DNA of 64,000 bases, from positions 1 to 64,000 of the forward strand of contig CABJBK010000006.1 in the NCBI GenBank assembly GCA_902363825.1, given 5' to 3'. The position numbers were made by a program, and so were the translations under genes. Position 1 is the first letter of the stretch; each line of letters starts with the position of its first letter. The DNA is from Lachnospiraceae bacterium. GTDB lineage: Bacteria; Bacillota; Clostridia; Lachnospirales; Lachnospiraceae. This document shows, piece after piece, positions 34,334 to 43,611 of this stretch. Under the pieces are notes generated by a model. The model saw only the letters and a program-made list of their open reading frames with translations. It made no database searches and was not told the origin of the DNA.

Positions 34334-35923
34334 TCATCCATACAGTTTCCGGTATACCGCAGGTTTTACTCCCGCGAGCTTCTCAAAGGTATGTGTAAAA
34401 TGTTTGAGGTCGTTGTACCCGACTTTTTTGCAGATTCCTGCCACCGGAAGGTTGGTCTCCCGAAGCAGCGTCTTTGCCTGCTCCATGCGCACATTCATTA
34501 GGTATTTCGCAAAGCCGACCTCCGTCTCCTTTTTAAAGAGGACACTGAAATATGCCGTGCTCAGTCCAACCTCCGCGCTGACCTCCTCAAGCGTGATCTG
34601 CTCCCCGTAATGGTTCTTTATGTAACACTTTGCCTTGCGCACCGGTCTTGCTGAATCCGCCTCGCGCACTTTTAATATTTCCAGGATCTGTGCTTTCTCA
34701 AACTGCTCCAGCTTCTGAAAGAGTTCCTCCGCGTTCGAGGCCGCATCACAGTTTTCTTTCAAATTTTTCATCAGTTTTTCTTTCTCTTTGACATCTAACT
34801 GCATGACAAAGATATTTCCAGCCGCACAGACCAGCTCAAACAATTCAAAGCCATGCACGTTCGGAGTGTCCACTGCTGCCTGGAACAGCTCATGCACCGC
34901 CTGTTTCATTTCCTCTATGTTTAAGATCTCAAGCGCATGCCCAATCCGCCTCGTATATTTGTCTAACAGCCGCTGTTCGTACAATACCGGCGTATGCTCG
35001 ATATTTTCAAGCAGGATTCCGCTTCCGCACAAAAAGCGCTCCTGCACGGCCAAAAGCGCCTCCTCCATCGAAGCCTGCAATTCCGGCGAGGTCTTTTTGC
35101 TTCCCCCGAGCCCCAGGGAAAATACCCGCACACCGATCAGGTGCTTTGCCGCCTCTAACTGATTCAGGCAGTCCCGCATCATCTTCCGCACTTCTTCGAC
35201 CTGTCTGGCATCATAATTCATGACTCCGTACAAAAAGCAGTCATGCCAGTATAAGATCCATTCCTCGCTGAAACGCTCCAGTCCGCTCTTTATGATCTTT
35301 TCCGTCCGTTTCCACACCAGCTCTTCCGGTCTGTCTTTTTCTTCTTTCGCCTCATGATCCAGGCGCAGGGCAAACGCCTGACACACCCCGTTTTTCGCGG
35401 AAAAATGATACTGCGCCTCCATTTCTTCTTCCGTAGACGCCTTCACCTGTCCCGAGAGAAGATCCTGGATCAGCACATTCCGCAGCCGCTTCCTGTCATT
35501 GGTACGCTCCTCCGCCAGGGAAGCATCCGCTTCCTTCTGCTCCTGTTCCAGACGGATCTCCGCCGCCACCTTCTGCAGCGATGCCATCAGCTCTTTCTGA
35601 TTGATCGGCTTTAGGAGATAATCCTTTACCCCATACGCCAGCGCGGTCTTTGCATATTCAAAATGCGCATATCCACTGATAATAATCATGCAGATGGACG
35701 GACATATGCTCCGCGCCTGCTTGATCAGATCGATCCCGCTCGCTCCCGGCATACGGATATCGGTAATGAGAATGTCCGGGCGCTCCTTACGCACCATCAT
35801 AAGCGCCTCAATCCCATTTGACGCGATGCCCGCGATCTCCATCCCAAGCGCGTCCCAGTCCACCAGCACTTTGATCAGCTGACAGATCCTCGCTTCATCA
35901 TCTGCTATGACTACCTTTATCAT
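34334..35923 (-). CDS. Response regulator with AraC-type DNA-binding domain (YesN type)
   Basis: A 529-residue regulator. The receiver domain is at residues 1-120 (MIKVVIADDEARICQLIK; phospho-acceptor Asp in DILITDIRMP near 55; Lys in YLLKPINQKEL). A long central helical region is followed by an AraC/XylS double HTH at ~430-529 (ITLEEVSAEVGLSTAYFSVLFKKE, GICKKVGYNDLKHFTHTFEK). The start at 35923 has ggaggggg upstream. It likely activates the sugar importer operon in which it lies; a pair of 11-bp direct repeats spaced 21 bp precedes that operon at 39724-39755. Confidence 0.93.
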   Translation of the reverse strand: MIKVVIADDEARICQLIKVLVDWDALGMEIAGIASNGIEALMMVRKERPDILITDIRMPGASGIDLIKQARSICPSICMIIISGYAHFEYAKTALAYGVKDYLLKPINQKELMASLQKVAAEIRLEQEQKEADASLAEERTNDRKRLRNVLIQDLLSGQVKASTEEEMEAQYHFSAKNGVCQAFALRLDHEAKEEKDRPEELVWKRTEKIIKSGLERFSEEWILYWHDCFLYGVMNYDARQVEEVRKMMRDCLNQLEAAKHLIGVRVFSLGLGGSKKTSPELQASMEEALLAVQERFLCGSGILLENIEHTPVLYEQRLLDKYTRRIGHALEILNIEEMKQAVHELFQAAVDTPNVHGFELFELVCAAGNIFVMQLDVKEKEKLMKNLKENCDAASNAEELFQKLEQFEKAQILEILKVREADSARPVRKAKCYIKNHYGEQITLEEVSAEVGLSTAYFSVLFKKETEVGFAKYLMNVRMEQAKTLLRETNLPVAGICKKVGYNDLKHFTHTFEKLAGVKPAVYRKLYG

Positions 35924-35961
35924 AAAATCCCCCTCCTGTACAAATGCGAAATACGCCATTA

Positions 35962-35982
35962 GCCGCCGGATGATCCGGCGGC
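35962..35982. other. GC-rich hairpin between rbsB-like and regulator genes
   Basis: A perfect 9-bp stem gccgccgga/tccggcggc with a 3-base loop but no T-run on either side. It could stabilise the 3' end of the transporter mRNA or cause uneven expression of the signalling genes behind it. Confidence 0.55.
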
Positions 35983-36019
35983 CTGGCGCAGTTTCTATCA
36001 AGTTTTACTGATTGATTTC

Positions 36020-37018
36020 TTACTCTTTTTTCAGAACGGAAACACCGGTATCTACAACTTCACCACCGAGGTCTTTTCCGTTTAGCGCATCCACGCAGGC
36101 ATCCACACCCTTTTGTCCCATGACATCCGGATTCTGTGCCATTGTGCAGAGTAAATATCCGTCGTCGATCAGGCTTAAGATCGCGTCAGACTTATCAAAA
36201 CCAACACCGATAATGTCTGTTTTTCCGGATGCTTTGATCGCGTTTCCCGCACCTGTTGTGGAACCTTCGTTACATCCGAAGATACCTACCACACCCTGGG
36301 TGATATAGTTTTCCGCGATACTCTGTGATTTTGCAGCATCACCTTCCCCGTACTGGGTCTCTAACAACGTATAATCTGTTCCGTCGAATGCGCTGCGGAA
36401 TCCTTCCTCACGCGCAACACAGGAATCGGTCGCTGCGTTGACATTGATTACTCCGATATCACCGGATGTAATGCCAGCTTCCTCTAATGCCTTTATCATT
36501 TCCTCACCGGCTGTTTTTCCTGCCGCTTCGTTATCTGTTGAAAATGTTGCCTCTGCCTCTACGTTTGCAGGAGAATCAACATATACGATCTTTACTCCGG
36601 CTGCGGATGCATCTTTTAATGCGGATGAGATCGCGTCCGGTCCGTTTGCCGCTACCATGATCGCGCCATATCCACCTGCAACCGCATTGTTTACACACTC
36701 GATCTGCTGTGCGTCATCTTTGGTATTCGGAGACATGAAAGTGACTGTCACGCCAAGCTTCTTTGCTTCCTCCTGCGCGCCTTCATTCATCGTTACCCAG
36801 TGCTGATCTATGGAATCCATCGTGATCAGTGCGATCTTGCAGTCTGTTCCACTGCCCGACGCATCGCTCTCGGTCGAAGCCGTGCTGCCCTGTGTTGTCG
36901 TGCTGGTCTCTGCTGTATCCCCACTTGTGTCCGTCGCATTTTCTTTTGCGCCACACCCTGCCATCATTGCCGCTGCCATTGTCGCGCAGCATAATACGGA
37001 TAACAATTTTCTCTTCAT
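36020..37018 (-). CDS. Sugar ABC transporter substrate-binding lipoprotein (RbsB-like)
   Basis: A 332-residue periplasmic-binding-protein-type lipoprotein of the ribose/galactose class. The signal peptide ends AAAMMAGC (Cys near 21), followed by a Thr/Ser-rich linker. The mature domain begins CKIALITMDSIDQHWVTMNEGAQEEAKK. Further family stretches are ECVNNAVAGGYGAIMVAANGPDAIS and VVGIFGCNEGSTTGAGNAIK. The sugar is unknown. Start at 37018 follows aaaggagg. It is third after rbsA- and rbsC-like genes and precedes the regulator gene. Confidence 0.92.
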   Translation of the reverse strand: MKRKLLSVLCCATMAAAMMAGCGAKENATDTSGDTAETSTTTQGSTASTESDASGSGTDCKIALITMDSIDQHWVTMNEGAQEEAKKLGVTVTFMSPNTKDDAQQIECVNNAVAGGYGAIMVAANGPDAISSALKDASAAGVKIVYVDSPANVEAEATFSTDNEAAGKTAGEEMIKALEEAGITSGDIGVINVNAATDSCVAREEGFRSAFDGTDYTLLETQYGEGDAAKSQSIAENYITQGVVGIFGCNEGSTTGAGNAIKASGKTDIIGVGFDKSDAILSLIDDGYLLCTMAQNPDVMGQKGVDACVDALNGKDLGGEVVDTGVSVLKKE

Positions 37019-37085
37019 TTCTACTTCCTCCTTTAATTTAAAATGAAACATTTATTTAACAAACCGGCCCCCGACCGGAAATGTC

Positions 37086-38108
37086 CTATTTATTACGGTT
37101 CTTTTTGCCGATCCCTTTTCCGTTTCTTACTACAACATCCAGTAATACCGCAAGCACTACGATGATTCCGATCACAAGTCTCTGGATACCAACCTGCGCA
37201 CCGATCATGTTAAGACCATTTTCCAGTGTCTGCCATACTGCAGCACCTGCAAGTGTTCCAAGTAAGAGACCGGATCCTCCGAGCGGTGATACACCACCGA
37301 TAACACCGGCTGCAACGCCATACATCTCATACATGTTTCCGGCTTCCATATTTCCCATTCCCGCCTGTGCGCAGAGGATAAATCCAACGACTGCCGAGCA
37401 GACCGCACTGACGAGATATGCCTTGATCGTGGTGGAAACCACATTGACACCGGAAAGCTTTGCCGCTTCCACATTAGAACCGATCGCGTAGATATGACGT
37501 CCGGTCCTTGTCTTTGCAAGCAGGAAGAAAAATACTGCAAACAAAATCATTGCGATCCAGAATGTATTGTAGATCCCGAGTGTCTTTCCATAGTAAAAGA
37601 AATTCTGGAAGGTATCCGCTTTTTCTTTTCCGATCGCCGATGCGATCGCATCTGTATTTCGATTGCCGTTTACAATATACGCGATACCTCTTGCCCCAAA
37701 CATGGTACCGAGTGTTGCGATAAACGGCGGCAGTTTGAATTTTCCTACCAGGATACCATTGATCACACCGATCACCAGCGCTACAAGCAGTGTAACGATG
37801 ATCGCGACGATCGGGCTTACCCCGTGTGTCATCAGTGTTGCCGATATCATAGCACTCATACCGACGACCGCACCGATGGAAAGATCAATGTTACTTGTGA
37901 TCATTACAAAACTCTGTCCCACACCGATCAAAAGATATTTGGACATCGAACGCAGCAGGTTTTGTACATTCTGCCCGGAAAATACTGTGCTGTTGATCAG
38001 ACCGAACGCTATGTAAATGATGATCAGTCCGCAAAACGCGGTAAGCGCTCCCCCCATTCCCTTGATCTCAAGGAATTGTTTTAACCGACTCTGTTTTTTT
38101 GCTCCCAT
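37086..38108 (-). CDS. Sugar ABC transporter permease (RbsC-like)
   Basis: A 340-residue membrane permease of the RbsC/branched-chain-like BPD_transp_2 family with about nine hydrophobic segments. Visible are the SNIDLSIGAVVGMSAMISATL motif and the cytoplasmic ATPase-contact loop GSNVEAAKLSGVNV near residue 215. It lies 22 bases after the rbsA-like gene and 67 before the binding-protein gene. Confidence 0.92.
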   Translation of the reverse strand: MGAKKQSRLKQFLEIKGMGGALTAFCGLIIIYIAFGLINSTVFSGQNVQNLLRSMSKYLLIGVGQSFVMITSNIDLSIGAVVGMSAMISATLMTHGVSPIVAIIVTLLVALVIGVINGILVGKFKLPPFIATLGTMFGARGIAYIVNGNRNTDAIASAIGKEKADTFQNFFYYGKTLGIYNTFWIAMILFAVFFFLLAKTRTGRHIYAIGSNVEAAKLSGVNVVSTTIKAYLVSAVCSAVVGFILCAQAGMGNMEAGNMYEMYGVAAGVIGGVSPLGGSGLLLGTLAGAAVWQTLENGLNMIGAQVGIQRLVIGIIVVLAVLLDVVVRNGKGIGKKNRNK

Positions 38109-38130
38109 TTATTTAACCTCCACACTAGAA

Positions 38131-39639
38131 CTATTCTGCTTTCATCTTGTTTTCAAATGCTGTCGCGTATGTCAGGATCTCATTCTGCGATGTGTTCTTC
38201 GCATCGACTTCCCCCGTGATCCTTCCATCGCACATGACGATGATCCGGTCCGCGATCCCCATGACCTCCGGCATCTCCGAAGATACGAACATTACCGCGA
38301 TCCCCTGCTTTTTCAGCTCATTCATCAGATTGTAGATCTCAACCTTCGCTCCGATATCGATTCCTCTTGTCGGCTCATCAAAGATGACCACTCTCGAATT
38401 TCTCGCCAGCCATTTTCCGACTACGACCTTTTGCTGATTTCCACCGGATAATGTCGCCGCATCGACTTCAAGGTTTGCCGTTTTGATCTTCAGATCCGCT
38501 ACTGCCTTTTTGCAGAGCGCATCTTCCTTTTTACTGCTGATCACTCCCGCCCTGTCACAGACAAGATCGAGATTTGGAAGCGCAAGGTTCTGCCTGATGC
38601 TGAGCTTGGTACACAGTCCGTCTTTCTTTCGATCCTCCGGCGCAAGAACGATTCCGTTTTTGATCGCGTCTTTCGGTCCGGTGATCTTTACTTCACGGCC
38701 ATCGAGATAAATCTCCCCGGTCTCTTTTGGATCGACCCCAAAGATCGCCCTTGTCGTCTCGGTTCTTCCGGCACCCATCAGTCCCGCGAATCCGACGATC
38801 TCTCCCTCGTACAGCGAAAAATTGATGTCACGGACCAGCTTTCCAGCGTTTAAGTTTTTCACTTCAAAAATCTTTTTTCCTTTTTTGCATTCCACATGCG
38901 GGAATTTTTCTTTGATCTCCCTGCCGACCATATTTGCGATGATCTCATCCATGGTCATGTCTTTAAACTCCCCGGAACAGATATACTGACCATCCCGCAT
39001 GATCGTGACACGGTCGGTGATATGCTGTAATTCCTCCAGCCGGTGTGAGATATATACGATCCCGCATCCCTGGCTCTTTAACTGCTTTATGATGCGGAAC
39101 AGTTCTTCGATCTCTTTGGATGTCAGTGCCGATGTCGGCTCATCCATGATCAGTATCTTTGCGTGGATTGAAAGCGCTTTCGCGATCTCGATCATCTGCT
39201 GTTTGGAAACCGGAAGATCTCCGACGGTCTGCCGCGGATTGATGTCCACCCCAAGTTCATCTAATATCCGCTTTGCCTCCGCTTCCATTTCCGCATTTTT
39301 TAAGCAGAATTTTCCTCTTTTTTCCCTTCCAAGGAACATGTTCTCGGCAACCGATAAGTGCCTGCACATGTTTAACTCCTGATGGATGATTGCAACTCCT
39401 GCCTGCTGTGCCTGCTTTGGTGTAAAATCCCCATATTCTTTACCAAAGACCTCTACCTTTCCAGTGTCTCTGGTATAAACACCACTCAAAATCTTCATCA
39501 ATGTCGATTTTCCGGCACCGTTTTCCCCCAGCAATGCCATGACCTCTCCTGATCTTAGTTCGAATCGGACATGGTCAAGGGCTTTCACTCCCGGGAATGT
39601 TTTGCTGATGTCTTCCATTGAGACAATTACTTCATTCAT
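38131..39639 (-). CDS. Sugar ABC transporter ATP-binding protein (RbsA-like)
   Basis: A 502-residue double ABC ATPase energising the importer. Half 1 has LLGENGAGKSTLMKIL, signature LPVSKQQMIEIAKAL, Walker B ILIMDEPTSAL and YISHRLEE. Half 2 has GLMGAGRTETTRA, LSGGNQQKVVVGKWLA and VVIFDEPTRGID. It serves as the intact reference for the degenerate paralogue in the same operon. The ATG at 39639 is preferred, with aggtgg eight bases upstream, over a GTG four codons earlier. It is the first gene of the operon. Confidence 0.94.
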   Translation of the reverse strand: MNEVIVSMEDISKTFPGVKALDHVRFELRSGEVMALLGENGAGKSTLMKILSGVYTRDTGKVEVFGKEYGDFTPKQAQQAGVAIIHQELNMCRHLSVAENMFLGREKRGKFCLKNAEMEAEAKRILDELGVDINPRQTVGDLPVSKQQMIEIAKALSIHAKILIMDEPTSALTSKEIEELFRIIKQLKSQGCGIVYISHRLEELQHITDRVTIMRDGQYICSGEFKDMTMDEIIANMVGREIKEKFPHVECKKGKKIFEVKNLNAGKLVRDINFSLYEGEIVGFAGLMGAGRTETTRAIFGVDPKETGEIYLDGREVKITGPKDAIKNGIVLAPEDRKKDGLCTKLSIRQNLALPNLDLVCDRAGVISSKKEDALCKKAVADLKIKTANLEVDAATLSGGNQQKVVVGKWLARNSRVVIFDEPTRGIDIGAKVEIYNLMNELKKQGIAVMFVSSEMPEVMGIADRIIVMCDGRITGEVDAKNTSQNEILTYATAFENKMKAE

Positions 39640-39694
39640 TGTGATTACCACCTGTCTTTCCGAAATTATTTGAGAACCATTTCTTTATAATTCC

Positions 39695-39755
39695 ATTATA
39701 CGGTTTTCTTTTTGTGCAAAAAGGGTGGTAAATTTTGTTTTTTAGGTGGTAAATT
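39695..39755 (-). promoter_or_regulatory. Activator-type promoter of the sugar importer operon with two direct repeats
   Basis: On the minus strand the perfect -10 TATAAT (39695-39700) has no -35 at the normal spacing (CTTTTT). Just upstream lie two identical 11-bp direct repeats, aatttaccacc, at 39724-39734 and 39745-39755, 21 bp apart, i.e. two helical turns on the same face. This is what an AraC-type activator such as the YesN-like regulator of this operon would use. Downstream to 39860 the gap is AT-rich without other features. Confidence 0.6.
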
Positions 39756-39854
39756 ATATATTTTCACTATTCTGCTTAAATAAGTATACCTTATTTATAG
39801 TTTAAATGTACATATTTTTTGCCTAATTTTTTGATTAATTTTTATCTGCTTTAA

Positions 39855-39890
39855 AATAAAAAAAGAACACCTGCTTTTTACAGATGTTCT
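39855..39890 (-). terminator. Terminator of the glucokinase gene
   Basis: On the minus strand agaacatctg/caggtgttct (one wobble) with a 7-base loop is followed by seven T. Confidence 0.85.
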
Positions 39891-39926
39891 TCTTCCTGTT
39901 CTTTCCTGTATTTTATGCGGTTTTCG

Positions 39927-40868
39927 TTACAGATTCGCGGCTCCGATGATGCCGGCGCTGTTTCCGAGGATCGCACACCGCACCTCCGGGATAAATGCCT
40001 TTTCTCCGGCGAAGCACACGGTTTTTATGTATGCTGTCAGCGGTCCTGTCAGTTTCTCCTTCTGGTTGCACACACCTCCGGAAAGCAGTACCACATCCGG
40101 GCGGAAAATATTGACATAGTTGGCGATCGCCTCACCCAGGTAGGTAATGTAATCATCCACCACTGCCATTGCCGCCTCGTCTTTCTGCTCTGCCGCGTCA
40201 AACGGGATCTTTCCATTCATCGCCGAAAGGTCTCCGCCGCACAGCTCGTTCATGAGCGAATCTTTCTTCTGCTCTGCGGCTCTTCTCGCCTGCCGGATCA
40301 GTCCTGTCGCGGAAACATATGCCTCCACACAGCCCTTTCTGCCGCAGGTACAGGGTTCTCCGCCAAAGATCAGGCTTGTATGCCCAAGCTCCGCGCCGCC
40401 CGCATGCGCCCCCTCAAACACTTTTCCGTCGATGATCACTCCGCCGCCGACTCCGGTGCCGAGTGTCAAAAGAATCGCGTTTTTGGTCTCTTTTGCCGCG
40501 CCTGCCTTGACCTCGCCGAGTGCCGCGCAGTTCGCGTCATTGGAAATATGGATCGGACAGGTAAAATAAGTTCCGAGTTCTTCCGCCAGCGGGATATTCT
40601 CCCAGCCAAAGTTGTTGGAATACCGCACCATTCCGCTCTCGGCATCCACCGTTCCGGGACTTCCGACTCCCACGCTGGAAAGCTCGCGCTCCTCTGCCCC
40701 GATCTTTCCAAGCAGATCTTTCACCAGATCCGCCATATCTTTTATAATCTCCTGATAAGGACGTTTTACCATTGTCGGCACGGAACCCTCCGCCAGGATC
40801 TTCTGATCCTCATCCACGATTCCTGCCTTAATATTCGTTCCTCCTAAATCAATTCCCGCTCTGTACAT
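39927..40868 (-). CDS. glcK: ROK family glucokinase
   Basis: A 313-residue ROK sugar kinase, most likely ATP-dependent glucokinase. ATP-binding AGIDLGGTNIKAGIVD at the N-terminus, catalytic ISNDANCAALGE (Asp near 107), LLTLGTGVGGGVIIDG and the zinc-binding CTCGRKGCVEAY near residue 175 are all present. There is no N-terminal HTH, so it is an enzyme rather than a repressor. The start at 40868 is taken from the family N-terminus. It may act on glucose from the neighbouring importer, though each has separate signals. Confidence 0.92.
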   Translation of the reverse strand: MYRAGIDLGGTNIKAGIVDEDQKILAEGSVPTMVKRPYQEIIKDMADLVKDLLGKIGAEERELSSVGVGSPGTVDAESGMVRYSNNFGWENIPLAEELGTYFTCPIHISNDANCAALGEVKAGAAKETKNAILLTLGTGVGGGVIIDGKVFEGAHAGGAELGHTSLIFGGEPCTCGRKGCVEAYVSATGLIRQARRAAEQKKDSLMNELCGGDLSAMNGKIPFDAAEQKDEAAMAVVDDYITYLGEAIANYVNIFRPDVVLLSGGVCNQKEKLTGPLTAYIKTVCFAGEKAFIPEVRCAILGNSAGIIGAANL

Positions 40869-40919
40869 ATTTTCTCACCTCATCATTTTAGTAAAAACAG
40901 TTCTCATGCATTATTTATA

Positions 40920-42014
40920 TCAGTTCCCCCCGGAATTGTAAAGAGATTTTTTCATATCATAGCAGCGTTCCCACTCTTTGGTGCCATCGATCTTGCGCAC
41001 TTCCATCTGATTCTTCTTTAAAAATCGGGTAAGTTCATAGCAGCTGACCCAGATCTCGTTGTCACTGTCCTTCTGCGATTCATCAAAGATCAGCTCCAGC
41101 CCGAAATGCAGATGCACTTCATCGATGTTATTGACATTCTCCGTCGTGCTGTAGCCCGTGTGCCCCATATAGCCGATCACATCCCCCGCCTTCACGGTGC
41201 CACCCTCTTTCAGCCACTCCGCATACGGATAGTCCTGCCGCAGATGCGCGTAATAGTAATAGCGCTTATGGTCAAAGCTGCGGATCCCGATGCGCCAGCC
41301 TCCATACTGGTTCCAGCCGAGCGCCTCCACATAGCCGGATTCCACGGCGATCACAGGTGTGCCGATCTGCCCCATCATGTCATGCCCCAGATGCTCCCGC
41401 TCAAACCCATAAGTGCGCGACACGCCAAAATCATCATAATCCCGGTACTCAAATCCCTTCGCGATCGGGGAAAAACCTTTTAACCCATACGCTTTCCGGT
41501 ATGGAGCCGTCCCGTCCTTTTCGGGCTTCTGCATCTCATATTCTCCCACCAGTCCGCCAAGCACCGCCGTATAGGCATCCCGGTAATAGTTATAATATTT
41601 TAACGTTTCCGCCTCCGTTTTTAATTTCGTCGTTCCGTCCGCAAGCTTTTGTGCCAGCGCATCCATGTCCGCCACCGCGCTTTCCGAAAAATCCCCGCCG
41701 CACTTTGCCGCCTCAAGCGCCAGAAGGTCGATCCAGTTGATATGGATATCCGCTCCGTAAGTGTTCACGTCCCATTCATACGCGGTATCAAGCGCTTCAC
41801 ATGTCACCGTAAAATCCACCCAGCGGATGAAATCTTTTTTCCCGGCATTTTCTTCCGTACTCTCTGTGCTCTCCGTGCCCTCTGTACTCTGCCTGTACAT
41901 CGTCGGCACCGTCCGTTTATACATATAATTTCTGCCCGCCGCAACACACAGGACGACCACAAAAATGACTAACTCCACAAGTATCCCCATTTTCATTTTT
42001 TCTGACTTTTTCAT
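40920..42014 (-). CDS. Membrane-anchored M23 family metallopeptidase
   Basis: A 364-residue protein with a single N-terminal membrane anchor (residues ~10-28) and a Glu/Thr/Ser repeat linker (TEGTESTESTEE). The LytM/M23 zinc sites are intact: HLGHDMMGQIGTPV (HxxxD) near 205, and HLHFGLELI (HxH) near 300. These enzymes cut peptidoglycan cross-bridges or activate hydrolases. A ~130-residue domain before the peptidase (WIDLLALEAAKCGGD) is of a kind seen in Lachnospiraceae M23 proteins. It lies between glucokinase and repeat B copy 2. Confidence 0.87.
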   Translation of the reverse strand: MKKSEKMKMGILVELVIFVVVLCVAAGRNYMYKRTVPTMYRQSTEGTESTESTEENAGKKDFIRWVDFTVTCEALDTAYEWDVNTYGADIHINWIDLLALEAAKCGGDFSESAVADMDALAQKLADGTTKLKTEAETLKYYNYYRDAYTAVLGGLVGEYEMQKPEKDGTAPYRKAYGLKGFSPIAKGFEYRDYDDFGVSRTYGFEREHLGHDMMGQIGTPVIAVESGYVEALGWNQYGGWRIGIRSFDHKRYYYYAHLRQDYPYAEWLKEGGTVKAGDVIGYMGHTGYSTTENVNNIDEVHLHFGLELIFDESQKDSDNEIWVSCYELTRFLKKNQMEVRKIDGTKEWERCYDMKKSLYNSGGN

Positions 42015-42092
42015 AAAACAGCTTCCGTTTCAAATCTGTCCGTTCCCGTTTTCTCTTTATATGTATGCAGTCCGCCGCCCTCTTATCCCAAA

Positions 42093-42224
42093 AAATAAAG
42101 TGTGCGCTTACCGCACACTTTCGCGTGCGAGCGGTATGTTCAACATAAACTTCATCTCCGCGAGCTGCGCATCCCCGCGGAGCGTTTTTAAATCATAGGA
42201 CGGAATTTCCTATGATTTGAAAAA
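42093..42224 (-). repeat. Repeat B, copy 2, downstream of dapL (132 bp)
   Basis: It matches 27873-28004 at 129 of 132 positions. It starts at the T-run of the dapL terminator and extends toward the M23 gene. The 11-bp stem aaatcatagga/tcctatgattt is perfect here; copy 1 has one changed base that keeps a G-T pair on the plus strand. Relative to the minus-strand frame, two of three differences are synonymous and the third lies before the TAG that opens the frame. Confidence 0.85.
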
Positions 42225-42262
42225 GCCGGAGAGACACTTCTTTCGCATCTCTCCGGCACTTT
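42220..42262. terminator. Terminator of dapL
   Basis: A 10-bp stem gccggagaga/tctctccggc with T-runs on both sides. It terminates dapL on the minus strand and abuts repeat B copy 2. Confidence 0.9.
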
Positions 42263-42280
42263 TTTTATTTATCTTTTTAA

Positions 42281-43495
42281 TTATAACGCTTTGATACGCT
42301 CTAACGCCGCAACGGTATTTTCGTAGCTGCCGAATGCAGTCAGACGGAAATATCCTTCTCCGCTCGGGCCGAAACCACAGCCCGGAGTTCCGACTACATT
42401 TGCCTTCTCAAGCAGGTAATCGAAGAAATCCCAGGAAGTCATCTTCTCCGGTGTCTTTAACCAGATGTACGGTGCGTTGACACCACCGTATACTTCATAT
42501 CCGGCATCTTTTAAGCCTTCCTTGATGGTCTTTGCGTTCTTCATGTAGTAGCCTACCTGATCTTTTAACTGCGCTTTTCCGGCTGCGGAATATACTGCTT
42601 CTCCGGCTCTCTGCACGATATACGGCGCGCCATTGAACTTGGTGCCATGGCGGCGTGCCCACATGTCATGTAAGGATACGTTTCCGCATTTTAATTCCTT
42701 CGGGACAACCGTGTAGCCCAGACGCACACCGGTAAATCCGGCATTTTTGGAAAAGCTCTTGAGCTCGATCGCACAGGTCTTTGCTCCTTCGCACTCATAA
42801 ATGGAATGTGCCACGTCATCTTCGGAGATATATGCTTCATACGCTCCGTCATAGATGATGACTGCGCCCACTTTATTCGCGTAATCTACCCATTCCTGTA
42901 ACTGCGCCTTTGTGATCGTCGTTCCGGTCGGGTTGTTCGGCAGACACAGATAGATCATATCCGGTGTCTCCTTCGGGAATTCCGGTACAAAGTTGTTCTC
43001 TCTGGTGCACGGCATGTAGATCACATTGCTCCACATCTGGGATGCCGCATCGTAAGTACCGCATCTTCCCGCCATAACGTTGGAATCCACATAAACCGGG
43101 TAAACCGGGTCACACACCGCGATGCGGTTGTCAAGGGAAAAGATCTCCTGGATATTTCCGGAATCACTCTTTGCTCCGTCGGAAACAAAGATCTCATCTG
43201 CCGCGATGTCGCATCCTCTTGCCTTGTAATCATTCTCTGCGATCGCGTTACGCAGAAATTCATAACCAAGATCCGGCGCATAGCCGTGGAAAGTCTCTGC
43301 CTTTGCCATCTCATCCACTGCTCCATGCAGTGCGTCAATGATCGCCGGTACGAGCGGCTGGGTCACATCTCCGATTCCGAGACGGATGATCTTCGCATCC
43401 GGGTTCGCGTCGGAAAACGCCTTTACTTTCTTTGCAATATCACTGAACAGATAGCTGCCCGGTAATTTCTGGTAATTGTCATTGATCTGATACAT
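42281..43495 (-). CDS. dapL: LL-diaminopimelate aminotransferase
   Basis: A 404-residue PLP enzyme converting tetrahydrodipicolinate directly to LL-DAP with glutamate, the shortcut of the lysine pathway. It starts [21 protein letters not shown], as DapL does. The PLP Lys is in [16 protein letters not shown] near residue 250, with [15 protein letters not shown] near 190. The C-terminus has [21 protein letters not shown]. With dapA and dapB this explains lysine and DAP supply. It has its own promoter, with no riboswitch seen in the 87-base leader. Confidence 0.96.
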   Translation of the reverse strand: MYQINDNYQKLPGSYLFSDIAKKVKAFSDANPDAKIIRLGIGDVTQPLVPAIIDALHGAVDEMAKAETFHGYAPDLGYEFLRNAIAENDYKARGCDIAADEIFVSDGAKSDSGNIQEIFSLDNRIAVCDPVYPVYVDSNVMAGRCGTYDAASQMWSNVIYMPCTRENNFVPEFPKETPDMIYLCLPNNPTGTTITKAQLQEWVDYANKVGAVIIYDGAYEAYISEDDVAHSIYECEGAKTCAIELKSFSKNAGFTGVRLGYTVVPKELKCGNVSLHDMWARRHGTKFNGAPYIVQRAGEAVYSAAGKAQLKDQVGYYMKNAKTIKEGLKDAGYEVYGGVNAPYIWLKTPEKMTSWDFFDYLLEKANVVGTPGCGFGPSGEGYFRLTAFGSYENTVAALERIKAL

Positions 43496-43582
43496 GATCG
43501 TAACTGCCCCTTTCTTTTTCTTCTATTGATCTTTTAAAAATTTATTAGTATTCCTCATTGGTACTACTATTTTCATGTTCGT

Positions 43583-43611
43583 AGTATAACAAAAAAGAAG
43601 TACCTTGTAAA
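43583..43611 (-). promoter_or_regulatory. dapL promoter embedded in the upstream terminator
   Basis: On the minus strand TTTACA (43606-43611), 17-base spacer and extended -10 TGT TATACT (43583-43588). The spacer is the 3' arm and T-run of the terminator hairpin of the ANTAR gene. Confidence 0.6.
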
